This document shows, in pieces, positions 1-8,054 of a DNA stretch of 18,987 nt. The position numbers and the translations under genes were made by a program. Within the stretch, counting starts at the first letter, position 1. The number at the start of each line of letters is the position of its first letter. A model generated the notes under the pieces. That model was not told the DNA's origin. It saw only the letters and a list, made by a program, of their open reading frames with translations, and searched no databases. The stretch comes from an uncultured bacterium (GTDB lineage: Bacteria; Bacillota; Clostridia; Lachnospirales; Lachnospiraceae): the NCBI GenBank assembly GCA_905215625.1, contig CAJMQQ010000051.1, positions 1 through 18,987 of the forward strand. Direction: 5' to 3'.

Positions 1-1307
1 CGCTGGGAATTCCGGCCGTGGTTCTGTTTTTGCCGGAACAGGGAGCATTTACTCATGAGATTAAGCTGTTTTTGTGTTTGACTTTATGGGGAGTTTTGAC
101 GTTTGGCCTGGAACTGCTTCCAAATGCAGTAACCGCAATTCTGCTTCCCATTGGATATTTGATTTTAAATCTGTCTTCGTTTGAACTGGTATATGCGCCC
201 TGGACGACAAATATCCCCTGGATGGTATTAGGCGCGTTTATTTTGTCTAATACGCTGGAGCGGATCGGACTTTTAAGAAGGGTGGCAGTCTGGTGTATTG
301 TAAAAACCGGAGGAACGTATAACGGGATCCTTTGGGGGATATTTCTATTTGGCATGATTTCCAATTTTGTTATGCCGGGAGGATTTGTGCCGGTAACGGC
401 GGCTTTTACCTATAGTATCTGCAAAGCCCTGGGAATTGAAAAATCAAAAGCTGGCGCTGGAATTATGCTGGCAGGAGTATTCTCCACATTAGTCCCTGGA
501 TTTTTTATTTTTGATCCCAGCAATGCAGGCGTATTAATGGGCGCAGCAGAAAAGCCGATTTTATATATTGACTATTTAAAGCAAAATGCCATATTTATTC
601 CGATGATACCGCTGCTGATATTTCTTTTGTCAAAGATGTTCCGCGCAGAGATGAAGATTAACGGAAAAGAATACTATGTCAGCGAACAGAAAAAACTGGG
701 TAAGATTACTGCGGCAGAGAAAAAAGCGACAGTGATTATTGTATGTCTGTTTTTATATCTGATTAGCGGAAAAGAAATGATGTATGGTTTCCTGATTGCT
801 GCTTTTGCAGGGTTTATTCCGATCATTGGAATTTCCAAAGAAGAAGATATACGGCAGGTGAACTACCCATTCCTGTTTTTCATCACAGGATGTATGACCA
901 TTGGTATGGTAGCAAACCAGTTGGGATTTGGCCAGATTCTGGCAGATATATTATTCCCTTATCTGTATAAACTTAACCATACTGTTCTTTTGGCAGCTGT
1001 ATGGCTGATAGCTGTTTTGGTAAACTTCCTGCTGACCCCATTAGCGGCAATGGCCTCATTGGGAGCGCCGCTGGCGCAAATTGCAGAAAATGTGGGAGTC
1101 AATCCATATCCGGTTCTGTATACGTTTTATCAGGGTTTGGATCAGCTAATTCTTCCTTATGAATGTGCATTGTATCTGATTCCATTTTCATATGGTCTTA
1201 TGACCTTAAAAGACTTTATGAAAGGTATGGCCATGAAAATGGCAGTAGCCTTTTTGTATCTCTTGATTTTGGGAATTCCCTATTGGAATATGATTGGACT
1301 TCTGTAA
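1..1307 (+). CDS. SLC13/DASS-like anion or dicarboxylate permease, 5'-truncated
   Basis: Integral membrane transporter, about 434 residues visible. The reading frame is open to the left edge (first full codon at base 3), and the GTG at base 18 has no ribosome binding site and falls inside a hydrophobic segment (LGIPAVVLFLP), so the true start lies upstream, probably by a few tens of codons at most. The protein is a series of about ten hydrophobic segments. It shows the SLC13-like pattern of two re-entrant, small-residue-rich segments (SNFVMPGGFVPVTAAF near residue 115 and LLTPLAAMASLGAPLAQ near residue 340, counted from the GTG), and a lysine-rich cytoplasmic loop in the middle (residues 206-234). 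Family members usually carry dicarboxylates, citrate or sulfate with sodium; the substrate cannot be read from the sequence. A weak terminator and the promoter of the next gene follow, so it is probably not cotranscribed with that gene. Confidence 0.75.
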   Translation, partial: LGIPAVVLFLPEQGAFTHEIKLFLCLTLWGVLTFGLELLPNAVTAILLPIGYLILNLSSFELVYAPWTTNIPWMVLGAFILSNTLERIGLLRRVAVWCIVKTGGTYNGILWGIFLFGMISNFVMPGGFVPVTAAFTYSICKALGIEKSKAGAGIMLAGVFSTLVPGFFIFDPSNAGVLMGAAEKPILYIDYLKQNAIFIPMIPLLIFLLSKMFRAEMKINGKEYYVSEQKKLGKITAAEKKATVIIVCLFLYLISGKEMMYGFLIAAFAGFIPIIGISKEEDIRQVNYPFLFFITGCMTIGMVANQLGFGQILADILFPYLYKLNHTVLLAAVWLIAVLVNFLLTPLAAMASLGAPLAQIAENVGVNPYPVLYTFYQGLDQLILPYECALYLIPFSYGLMTLKDFMKGMAMKMAVAFLYLLILGIPYWNMIGLL

Positions 1308-1309
1308 AC

Positions 1310-1353
1310 CGGTGATGGTTTTGTCACCGAAATCCGGCTCTTTTACACCTTTT
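1310..1353 (+). terminator. weak candidate terminator after the SLC13-like gene
   Basis: A 6 bp stem (CGGTGA at 1310-1315 with TCACCG at 1324-1329, 8 nt loop) starts just after the stop codon. Two T-rich tracts follow further downstream (about 1339-1342 and 1350-1355). The U-run does not directly abut the stem, so it is either an inefficient terminator or just a 3' hairpin. Confidence 0.35.
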
Positions 1354-1364
1354 TTAAAAATAGC

Positions 1365-1393
1365 GAGACATTAAGGTGATTTTACGCTATAAT
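1365..1393 (+). promoter_or_regulatory. sigma-A type promoter of the NSS symporter gene
   Basis: GAGACA (1365-1370, four of six consensus bases), a 17 bp spacer and a perfect TATAAT (1388-1393). It lies 38 bp before the start codon, with the ribosome binding site in between. Confidence 0.65.
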
Positions 1394-1430
1394 AGAAATT
1401 ATATACATTAAGAAAGGGTAGGAAAGAGGA

Positions 1431-2819
1431 ATGGACAACAAGAATGACCAGAAAAAACCGAAAAGCGAGCGAGCAAGCTTTTCAGGAAGATTAGGCTATG
1501 TGCTGGCTGTGGCAGGTTCTGCAGTCGGTTTAGGAAATATATGGAGATTTCCTTATTTGGCAGCCAAGTTTGGCGGCGGAATGTTTTTGCTGGTATATCT
1601 GATTCTCATGCTGACCTTCGGATATACACTGATTGTTACGGAGACAGCGCTGGGCCGTATGACCAAGAAAAGTCCGGTAGGCGCATTTGCGCACTTTGGA
1701 AAGGGAAAGGCCTTTAAAATAGGAGGCTGGCTGAACGCAGTCATTCCGATGCTGATTGTTCCTTATTACAGCGCAATCGGCGGCTGGGTTTTAAAATATC
1801 TGTTTGAATATTTAAGAGGAAATGCCCAGGTTTTGGCACAGGATCAGTATTTTACCAACTTTACCCAAAATGGGGCTAGCATGGAGATTTGGTTCCTGTT
1901 ATTTGCAGTCTGCGTGATTGCCGTAATTATGGCAGGAGTTGAGCATGGAGTAGAAAAGGGATCAAAAATTATGATGCCGATTCTGGTTATTCTGGCAATT
2001 TTTGTGGCAATCTATTCGGTTACCCGTCCAGGGGCTATGGCAGGTGTAAAGTATTTCCTGCTTCCGGATTTTAAAAACTTTTCCTGGATGACCGTTGTAG
2101 CGGCAATGGGGCAGATGTTCTACTCTCTTTCCATTGCAATGGGTATTCTGTATACGTATGGTTCCTATATTGGAAAAGATGTGGATATTGAGCAGTCTAC
2201 CAGACAGGTAGAAGTCTTTGATACGGGAATTGCAATGCTGGCAGGCCTGATGATCATTCCGGCAGTATTCGCATTTTCCGGCGGTGCGCCTGAGACCCTG
2301 CAGGCAGGTCCGTCTCTGATGTTCATTACCATACCAAAGGTATTTGCAAGTATGGGAATGGGAACTGTCGCAGGCGTGATGTTCTTCCTGATGGTATTCT
2401 TTGCAGCTCTGACCAGCGCGATTTCCCTGATGGAAACCAGCGTGTCCACCATTACGGATCAGCTTGGAATCAATCGTAAGGCAAGCGTTCTGCTGATGGG
2501 ACTTGTTCTGATTGTGCTGGGATCTGGATCTGCATTGGGATTTAATGTATTAGACTTTATCAAGCCATTTGGAATGTCAATTTTAGACTTCTTTGATTTC
2601 CTGACCAACTCGGTAATGATGCCTCTTGCGGCTCTTGCAACCTGCATTCTGGTTCTCAGGGTTGTAGGATTAAAGAAGATTGCAGAAGAAGTGGAGATTT
2701 CCTCTTCGTTTAAGCGGAAAAAGATGTACAATTTCTTTTTAAAATATCTTGCACCAGCATTTCTGGTAATTATCCTGTTAAGTTCGATTGCCAATGTAAT
2801 GGGATGGATTAGTCTATAA
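1431..2819 (+). CDS. NSS (SLC6/SNF) family sodium-dependent amino-acid symporter
   Basis: 462-residue membrane protein of the neurotransmitter:sodium symporter family (LeuT/MhsT/TnaT fold), which imports amino acids with Na+. After a charged N-terminus, TM1 shows the family hallmark AVGLGNIWRFPYL (residues 31-43), with the unwound Na+/substrate segment. TM6 reads MFYSLSIAMGILYTYGSY (around 227-244). The TM8 segment FFLMVFFAALTSAISLMET matches the LeuT segment with the Na2-site Thr-Ser pair. Length is in the range of MhsT-like bacterial members, many of which have 11 rather than 12 helices. The start is supported by the AGGAAAGAGGA ribosome binding site directly upstream. No terminator oriented for this gene is evident; the hairpin beyond it serves birA. 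The substrate (tryptophan, branched-chain or other hydrophobic amino acid) is not determinable. Confidence 0.93.
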   Translation: MDNKNDQKKPKSERASFSGRLGYVLAVAGSAVGLGNIWRFPYLAAKFGGGMFLLVYLILMLTFGYTLIVTETALGRMTKKSPVGAFAHFGKGKAFKIGGWLNAVIPMLIVPYYSAIGGWVLKYLFEYLRGNAQVLAQDQYFTNFTQNGASMEIWFLLFAVCVIAVIMAGVEHGVEKGSKIMMPILVILAIFVAIYSVTRPGAMAGVKYFLLPDFKNFSWMTVVAAMGQMFYSLSIAMGILYTYGSYIGKDVDIEQSTRQVEVFDTGIAMLAGLMIIPAVFAFSGGAPETLQAGPSLMFITIPKVFASMGMGTVAGVMFFLMVFFAALTSAISLMETSVSTITDQLGINRKASVLLMGLVLIVLGSGSALGFNVLDFIKPFGMSILDFFDFLTNSVMMPLAALATCILVLRVVGLKKIAEEVEISSSFKRKKMYNFFLKYLAPAFLVIILLSSIANVMGWISL

Positions 2820-2849
2820 TTATAAGACAAAATGAATAATTTATCAAAA

Positions 2850-2884
2850 ACATACGCCTGGCCGTTAATCGGTCAGGCGTATGT
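2850..2884 (-). terminator. birA intrinsic terminator overlapping the end of the gene
   Basis: A 14 bp stem with one G-T wobble (ACATACGCCTGGCC paired with GGTCAGGCGTATGT) encloses a 7 nt loop (2864-2870). On the minus strand it is followed by a TTTTT run (2846-2850). The T-run side identifies it as the minus-strand terminator. The last birA codons form the 5' stem arm and the TAA stop lies in the loop. Confidence 0.85.
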
Positions 2885-3866
2885 TGCCATAAGGGAACGA
2901 ACAGATGGATCCAGTTTCAGTACGGCAGGTGAGACTGCCGTCATTTTCAATAGACAGGGGCGTGACAGTCTGGGAAATTCCGTCAGGGCCGGTTATAATG
3001 ACGGACCGACCAAGAATCATGCTGCGGCTCCGATAGATCTCTGGGACAGATGGGGAATCTGCCAACTGCAGAAACGTGCTGCAGATAGCGGCAGCCAGGC
3101 GGTTCCGGTTGATGGGAAGGCCGTCAGGGGTACAGCCGTCTTTGGTAATTGCGCCAATATCGGAACCGAAAGAAGGCGGAAACCCACCGTCTGGCTCTGA
3201 TAAATTGAGTCCGATTCCTATAATAATGCAGTCAATCTCTCCAGTTTCGAAGCTGGAAGAAGCTTCTGTCAGGATGCCGCATACTTTTTTTCCTTGAAAA
3301 TATAGGTCGTTGACCCACTTGATGTCCAGATCATATCCGCACACAGAATGGACGGCATCCCAGACAGCGGCTGCGGCTGCAGCCGTAACCAGACGGCTTT
3401 GGGCAAGCAGGGCTTTTGGGTGATATAAAATGCTCAGATATAGACCTGATTTTTCCGGAGAAAAGAAACCGAGTCCTAAGTGTCCGCGTCCGGCGCTCTG
3501 GCTTTCAGCCAGAACCATGGATCCATCTGGAAGAGAGGGGACACCAGGAAGAGAGGAAGCGGATTCCAACGCTTTCTGGCGCAGAAGCAGATTGGTGGAA
3601 GCTACTTTTTTATAGACCATCACTGGAATATCAGGGGAGTTCAAGTAAGAAGAAATCATATCGGCAGACAGCAGTCCGCTGTCTTTTTCCAGAAGATACC
3701 CCTTGTTGGTAACAGCTTTGATAGTATACCCTTCCTGCCGCAGAGACTGGATGGCTTTCCAGACCGCAGTGCGGGAACAAGACAAACGGGCGGCCAGTTC
3801 TTCACCGGAAACGTAGCGGCTTTTCTGGGATTCCAGGTAAGTTAATACGGATGATTTTACAGACAT
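2865..3866 (-). CDS. birA: Bifunctional biotin-[acetyl-CoA-carboxylase] ligase / biotin repressor
   Basis: 333-residue BirA. It activates biotin to biotinyl-AMP, transfers it to biotin carboxyl carrier proteins and, with its DNA-binding domain, can repress biotin genes. Domains: N-terminal winged HTH (about 1-62; GEELAARLSCSRTAVWKAIQ at 21-40), central catalytic domain (about 80-270) with GRGHLG (126-131) in the adenylate-binding loop, KWVND (183-187) holding the catalytic lysine, and IIIGIGLNLS (214-223), then an SH3-like C-terminal domain. The ATG at 3866 is preferred over the in-frame TTG at 3872 because AAGGAG (3875-3880) is 8 nt from the ATG but only 2 nt from the TTG. Unusual residues are His129, where the E. 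coli enzyme has Arg118, and Val185 for the common Pro of KWPND. The gene is divergent from the opp operon. No convincing BirA operator was seen. Confidence 0.93.
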   Translation of the reverse strand: MSVKSSVLTYLESQKSRYVSGEELAARLSCSRTAVWKAIQSLRQEGYTIKAVTNKGYLLEKDSGLLSADMISSYLNSPDIPVMVYKKVASTNLLLRQKALESASSLPGVPSLPDGSMVLAESQSAGRGHLGLGFFSPEKSGLYLSILYHPKALLAQSRLVTAAAAAAVWDAVHSVCGYDLDIKWVNDLYFQGKKVCGILTEASSSFETGEIDCIIIGIGLNLSEPDGGFPPSFGSDIGAITKDGCTPDGLPINRNRLAAAICSTFLQLADSPSVPEIYRSRSMILGRSVIITGPDGISQTVTPLSIENDGSLTCRTETGSICSFPYGNIRLTD

Positions 3867-3915
3867 TTCCAAATCTCCTTATCAATGAGGACAAGCCTCG
3901 GCACATTCTTTCTTC

Positions 3916-3945
3916 ATCCTACACAAAAAGTAGAAGAATTGTCAA
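3916..3945 (-). promoter_or_regulatory. candidate birA promoter
   Basis: On the minus strand, a perfect TTGACA (3940-3945), an 18 bp spacer and TAGGAT (3916-3921, four of six). It lies about 50 bp before the birA ATG and back to back with the opp promoter. Confidence 0.5.
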
Positions 3946-3985
3946 GAGATAAGCCAAATATCGGCAAATATAAAGACACCTTTAC

Positions 3986-4014
3986 TTGACTTTTGGACTA
4001 ATACTATGTAAAAT
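3986..4014 (+). promoter_or_regulatory. sigma-A type promoter of the opp-ldc operon
   Basis: TTGACT (3986-3991, five of six), a 17 bp spacer and TAAAAT (4009-4014, five of six). It leaves a leader of about 60 nt before the ribosome binding site. No structured riboswitch or clear operator was recognised in the leader. Confidence 0.7.
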
Positions 4015-4081
4015 GAAACTTAATTATGCGCAGTGAGTAATTATACACATTCCACCGCGGAGAAGAAAGGGAGGAATGACA

Positions 4082-5008
4082 ATGGTCAAATACATCTTTA
4101 AGAGAATCGGAGCAGGAATTGTATCCCTGTTTGTACTGATAACAATTACCTTCTTTTTATTGCACATCATTCCAGGCGGCCCGTTCAGCCCGGCTGAAAA
4201 CCGGAACGTTCCGCCAAAGATTCTGGAAAAGATTACCGAACAGTATGGACTGAATGATCCGATTCCGGAACAGTATGTCCGTTATCTGAAAAACCTGGCT
4301 CAGGGAAATCTGGGTACTTCTTTTAAGAAACAGGACACGACAGTAAATGAGTTAATTGCCCAGGGGTTTCCGGTATCTGCAAAAGTAGGATTCTGGGGCG
4401 TTCTGATTTCCCTGGCAATCGGAGTTCCATTGGGAGTGGTGGCTGCGGTTAAGCGGGGAAAATGGCCGGACGGAGCGGCCATGGTATTTGCCACCATAGG
4501 CGTGTCGGTTCCTTCTTTCGTTATCTGCGTTCTGATGATGTATTTCTTCTGTGAAAAGTGGAAGATTTTCCCGTCTTATGGATTGACTTCCTGGAAACAT
4601 TATATCTTACCGGTATTCTGTATGGCATTTTCCCAGATTGCTTACATTACGAGACTGATGCGTTCTTCCATGCTGGAAACTATGCGTCAGGACTATATCC
4701 GGACAGAGCGGGCAAAAGGCGTGCCGGAATTTGCAGTAATTGGCAAGTACGCCATGAAAAATTCCCTGCTGCCCATTATTACCTATGTAGGCCCTATGGT
4801 AGCGGCGCTTTTAACCGGTACGTTTATTATCGAAAAGATGTTTTCCGTACCTGGCCTGGGAAGATATTTTGTAACTGCCATCAGCGACAGGGACTATTCG
4901 GTAACCCTGGGCCTGACTTTGTTTGTAGGAGCGTTAATTATCGTTGTTAACATCATTGTAGACATTATGTATGCTCTGATTGACCCAAGAGTAAAGATTG
5001 ATAAATAG
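4082..5008 (+). CDS. oppB: Oligopeptide/dipeptide ABC transporter permease (OppB/DppB family)
   Basis: 308-residue inner-membrane permease, one of the two transmembrane subunits of a peptide importer. It opens with the family N-terminus (KYIFKRIGAGIVSLFVLITI), followed by an extracytoplasmic loop with GGPFSP and the LAQGNLGTSF motif (about residues 78-87). The remaining helices carry the EAA coupling loop (around ERAKGVPEFAVIGKYAMKNS), which contacts the ATPase. It ends in the typical DPRVKIDK. The upstream ATG at 4076 is rejected because it begins 1 nt after the GGGAGG ribosome binding site, while the ATG at 4082 has 7 nt spacing. First gene of the six-gene operon; its stop codon overlaps the next gene's ribosome binding site. 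Confidence 0.93.
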   Translation: MVKYIFKRIGAGIVSLFVLITITFFLLHIIPGGPFSPAENRNVPPKILEKITEQYGLNDPIPEQYVRYLKNLAQGNLGTSFKKQDTTVNELIAQGFPVSAKVGFWGVLISLAIGVPLGVVAAVKRGKWPDGAAMVFATIGVSVPSFVICVLMMYFFCEKWKIFPSYGLTSWKHYILPVFCMAFSQIAYITRLMRSSMLETMRQDYIRTERAKGVPEFAVIGKYAMKNSLLPIITYVGPMVAALLTGTFIIEKMFSVPGLGRYFVTAISDRDYSVTLGLTLFVGALIIVVNIIVDIMYALIDPRVKIDK

Positions 5009-5019
5009 GAGTGTTTAAC

Positions 5020-5994
5020 ATGAAGAAAAAAGATATGGCCCAGGTTCAGGAGACAGCGGGAACCTCATATTCCATGACAGATGAGATTCCGGAAGATTTG
5101 CTGGCAGACCTGACAGATTCAGACCGAGAGGCCGAAAGCATTGAAAGGGAAAGCATTTCCTATTTACAGATGTGCTGGAGACGGCTGAAAAAAGATAAGC
5201 TGGCAATGTTTGGCATTGCAGTCATTGCAATTATGACTCTATTTGCCATTTTCGGCCCAATCTTTTCTCCTTATACATATGATCAGACGGATTTTGCTCA
5301 TATCTTAGAGTGGCCCAGCAAAGCCCACTGGTTTGGAACCGATAAGCTGGGCAGAGATATTTTTGTCAGAACCATGTATGGAGCCAGAATCTCCCTTACC
5401 ATTGGATTTACTGCTGCATTCATCAATATGATCATTGGCGTGCTGTACGGTGGAATTGCCGGATACCTTGGCGGAAAAACCGATATGATTATGATGCGTA
5501 TTGTGGATGTGCTTTGCGGCATTCCAAGTCTGATTTACCTGATTTTGATTATGATGTTCCTTGGAAATACCATGAAGAGCATTTTAATCGCTATGTGTCT
5601 GACCTACTGGATTACCACGGCCAGAATGGTAAGAGGACAGATTCTGACGTTGAGGGAACAGGATTTTGCACTTGCAGGAAAGGTTTGTGGACTGAGCAAA
5701 TGGCAGATTCTGATTCACCATCTGATTCCAAACAGCATTGGAACCATTATTGTAACTGTAACCTTTTTAATTCCGTCTGCGATTTTCCAGGAAGCATTCC
5801 TTAGTTTTCTCGGAATCGGCATCCAGGTGCCAAAAGCAAGCTGGGGAACTCTGGCAAACGACGCCATTGAATATCTGTTTTCCTATCCTTACCAGATGTT
5901 CTTCCCGGCAGTAGCCATCAGCATTACGATTTTTGCATTAAACTTTATTGGAGACGGCCTTCGGGATGCATTGGATCCCAGACTGAAAAAATAA
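5020..5994 (+). CDS. oppC: Oligopeptide/dipeptide ABC transporter permease (OppC/DppC family)
   Basis: 324-residue second permease subunit. It has an acidic cytoplasmic N-terminal extension of about 50 residues, then the OppC N-terminal region (YLQMCWRRLKKDKLAMFGIA) leading into TM1. The HWFGTDKLGRDIFVRTMYG segment is diagnostic of DppC/OppC. The EAA coupling loop reads GKVCGLSKWQILIHHLIPNS, and the end is ALDPRLKK. The ATG at 5020 is chosen over the in-frame GTG at 5011 because AGGAG (5007-5011), which overlaps the oppB stop codon, is 8 nt upstream of the ATG and overlaps the GTG. This arrangement implies translational coupling with oppB. Confidence 0.93.
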   Translation: MKKKDMAQVQETAGTSYSMTDEIPEDLLADLTDSDREAESIERESISYLQMCWRRLKKDKLAMFGIAVIAIMTLFAIFGPIFSPYTYDQTDFAHILEWPSKAHWFGTDKLGRDIFVRTMYGARISLTIGFTAAFINMIIGVLYGGIAGYLGGKTDMIMMRIVDVLCGIPSLIYLILIMMFLGNTMKSILIAMCLTYWITTARMVRGQILTLREQDFALAGKVCGLSKWQILIHHLIPNSIGTIIVTVTFLIPSAIFQEAFLSFLGIGIQVPKASWGTLANDAIEYLFSYPYQMFFPAVAISITIFALNFIGDGLRDALDPRLKK

Positions 5995-6016
5995 GTTGGA
6001 ATCAGGAGAACCTAAG

Positions 6017-7039
6017 ATGAACAATACGGAAAATAAGGTACTGCTGGATGTGAAAAATCTTCACACCAGTTTTGCTACAGACGACGGGCAGGTAAAAGCA
6101 GTCAGAGGTGTTTCCATCCATGTGGACAAGGGGGAAAGCCTTGGAATCGTAGGAGAATCCGGCTGTGGAAAATCCGTAAGTATGCTGTCTATCATGCACC
6201 TTTTAGCAGAGAATGCAGATTTGAAGGCAGATTCCATTACCTTTGACGGAGAAGATTTGCTCCATAAAGAGATAAAAGAAATGCGCAAATATCAGGGAAA
6301 TCAGATTTCCATGATTTTCCAGGATCCCATGACCAGCTTAAATCCATTGTTTACCATCGAAGAACAGGTATGCAATCCGCTGATCCGGCATAAAAAATTA
6401 AGTAAAAAAGAAGCGAGAAAACGTGCAGTAGAAGTTTTGGAGCAGGTAGGCATTCCGGATCCGGAAAAACGGTTAAAGCAGTATCCACATGAACTATCCG
6501 GCGGTATGCGTCAGAGAGTCATGATTGCCATTGCCATTAGCTGCGCGCCAAAGCTTCTGATTGCAGATGAGCCGACAACGGCGCTGGACGTTACCATTCA
6601 GGCACAGATTTTGGAATTAATGCAGGAGATGAAAGAGCAGTATCATATGTCCCTGATTCTCATTACCCATGATTTAGGCGTGATTGCCAGTATGTGTACC
6701 AGAGTTGTGGTCATGTACGGCGGACTGATTATGGAAGAAGGTTCTGTACGGGATATTTTCTACCGGACCGGACATCCATACACGTTAGGACTGATGGAAT
6801 CCATCCCAAAACACGACAAACAGCGGTTGGTGCCCATTTACGGGACTCCGCCGGATCTGCTTGCTCCGCCGAAGGGATGTCCATTTGCAGCCCGCTGCAA
6901 ATACGCGATGAAATTGTGCAAAGAGCATTTGCCAGAACTGACAGAAATCGGAGAAGGCCACAGAAGCGCCTGCTGGCTTCACAATCCTTCTGTAAAAGCA
7001 AAGAAAGGGGAGGTGAAGCTGTATGAGCATCAGCAGTAA
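6017..7039 (+). CDS. oppD: Oligopeptide/dipeptide ABC transporter ATP-binding protein (OppD/DppD)
   Basis: 340-residue cytoplasmic ATPase that powers the importer. Motifs: Walker A GESGCGKS (46-53), Q-loop FQD (101-103), signature LSGGMRQR (160-167), Walker B LIADEP (181-186) and H-loop THD (H218). The C-terminal peptide-transporter extension (about 260-325) has four cysteines (288, 294, 301, 319) in the CPFAARC...C...C pattern. In some Opp/Dpp ATPases these bind an iron-sulfur cluster. The ATG at 6017, 8 nt after AGGAG (6004-6008), is preferred to the in-frame TTG at 5996. The 3' end overlaps oppF by 17 nt. Confidence 0.94.
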   Translation: MNNTENKVLLDVKNLHTSFATDDGQVKAVRGVSIHVDKGESLGIVGESGCGKSVSMLSIMHLLAENADLKADSITFDGEDLLHKEIKEMRKYQGNQISMIFQDPMTSLNPLFTIEEQVCNPLIRHKKLSKKEARKRAVEVLEQVGIPDPEKRLKQYPHELSGGMRQRVMIAIAISCAPKLLIADEPTTALDVTIQAQILELMQEMKEQYHMSLILITHDLGVIASMCTRVVVMYGGLIMEEGSVRDIFYRTGHPYTLGLMESIPKHDKQRLVPIYGTPPDLLAPPKGCPFAARCKYAMKLCKEHLPELTEIGEGHRSACWLHNPSVKAKKGEVKLYEHQQ

Positions 7040-8009
7040 CCGGGAAAACTGCCTGGAAGTCCAAAATTTAAAAAAGTATTTTGAACTGAAAGCAGGACTT
7101 TTTAAAAAACCCAATATTTTAAAAGCAGTAGATGACGTAAGCTTTTCCATTGCAAAAGGCGAGACCATGGGTCTGGTAGGAGAATCCGGATGTGGAAAAA
7201 CCACCATAGGACGTACCGTATTAAAGCTTTATGAACCTACAGCTGGAAAGATTTTATATGACGGAGAAGACATTACAGGATTCGATGACGGCCAGATGCT
7301 TCCTTACCGGAAAAAAATCCAGATGATTTTCCAGGATCCATATACATCCCTGGATCCACGAATGGATGTCGCTCATATTATTGCAGAGCCAATCCGTTTT
7401 ATGAACCTGATGCAGGGAAAAGATGTGATGGATCGGGTACGCCAGTTAGTAGAACTGGTTGGATTAAAGCCGGATCATTTAAACCGTTATCCCCATGAGT
7501 TTTCCGGCGGTCAGAGACAACGTATCGGCATTGCAAGAGCATTAGCCGCAGAACCGGAGTTTATTGTCTGCGACGAACCGATTTCCGCTCTGGATGTGTC
7601 CATTCAGGCGCAGGTCATCAATATTCTGGAAGATCTGCAGGATAAATTTAATTTTACCTACCTATTTATTTCCCATGACCTTGCTATGGTACGCCATATT
7701 TCCGATCAGGTTGGCGTGATGTACCTGGGAAATCTGGTGGAATATGCAGAAGTGAATGAATTATACGACAATATGATGCATCCGTATACTAAAGCATTGA
7801 TTTCCGCAGAACCAGTGGCAGATCCGGACAAGGCAGAGGCCAGCCAGAGAATTGTTCTTCAAGGCGATGTGCCGTCTCCTATTAATCCGGGGCCGGGTTG
7901 TCCGTTCCGTTCCCGCTGTCAGTATGCAAAAGAAGTCTGCGCCTGTGAGAAGCCGGAATTAAAGAAAATAAATGAGAAGCACTTTGTTGCCTGTCATTTG
8001 TTTGAATAA
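7023..8009 (+). CDS. oppF: Oligopeptide/dipeptide ABC transporter ATP-binding protein (OppF/DppF)
   Basis: 328-residue partner ATPase of OppD. Motifs: Walker A GESGCGKT (53-60), Q-loop FQD (103-105), signature FSGGQRQR (160-167), Walker B IVCDEP (181-186) and H-loop SHD (H218). The C-terminal extension carries CPFRSRC and further cysteines (293, 299, 306, 308, 324), again compatible with a metal or iron-sulfur site. It starts inside the oppD 3' end, with the ribosome binding site GGGGAGGTG within oppD codons, so translation is very likely coupled. A 45 nt gap with a short AT-rich palindrome separates it from oppA. Confidence 0.94.
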   Translation: MSISSNRENCLEVQNLKKYFELKAGLFKKPNILKAVDDVSFSIAKGETMGLVGESGCGKTTIGRTVLKLYEPTAGKILYDGEDITGFDDGQMLPYRKKIQMIFQDPYTSLDPRMDVAHIIAEPIRFMNLMQGKDVMDRVRQLVELVGLKPDHLNRYPHEFSGGQRQRIGIARALAAEPEFIVCDEPISALDVSIQAQVINILEDLQDKFNFTYLFISHDLAMVRHISDQVGVMYLGNLVEYAEVNELYDNMMHPYTKALISAEPVADPDKAEASQRIVLQGDVPSPINPGPGCPFRSRCQYAKEVCACEKPELKKINEKHFVACHLFE

Positions 8010-8054
8010 AGGGGAAATCCCAAAATATTTTAAAACAAAGAAGGAGGAAAGATT

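Noticed and set aside
2832..3200. Plus-strand ORF of 122 codons after the NSS gene
   Set aside because: It is antisense to birA and begins in the birA terminator, has no ribosome binding site, and the birA frame has clear domain motifs.
8022..8031. AAAATATTTT palindrome between oppF and oppA
   Set aside because: Short and pure AT; likely by chance in an AT-rich gap, with no terminator features.
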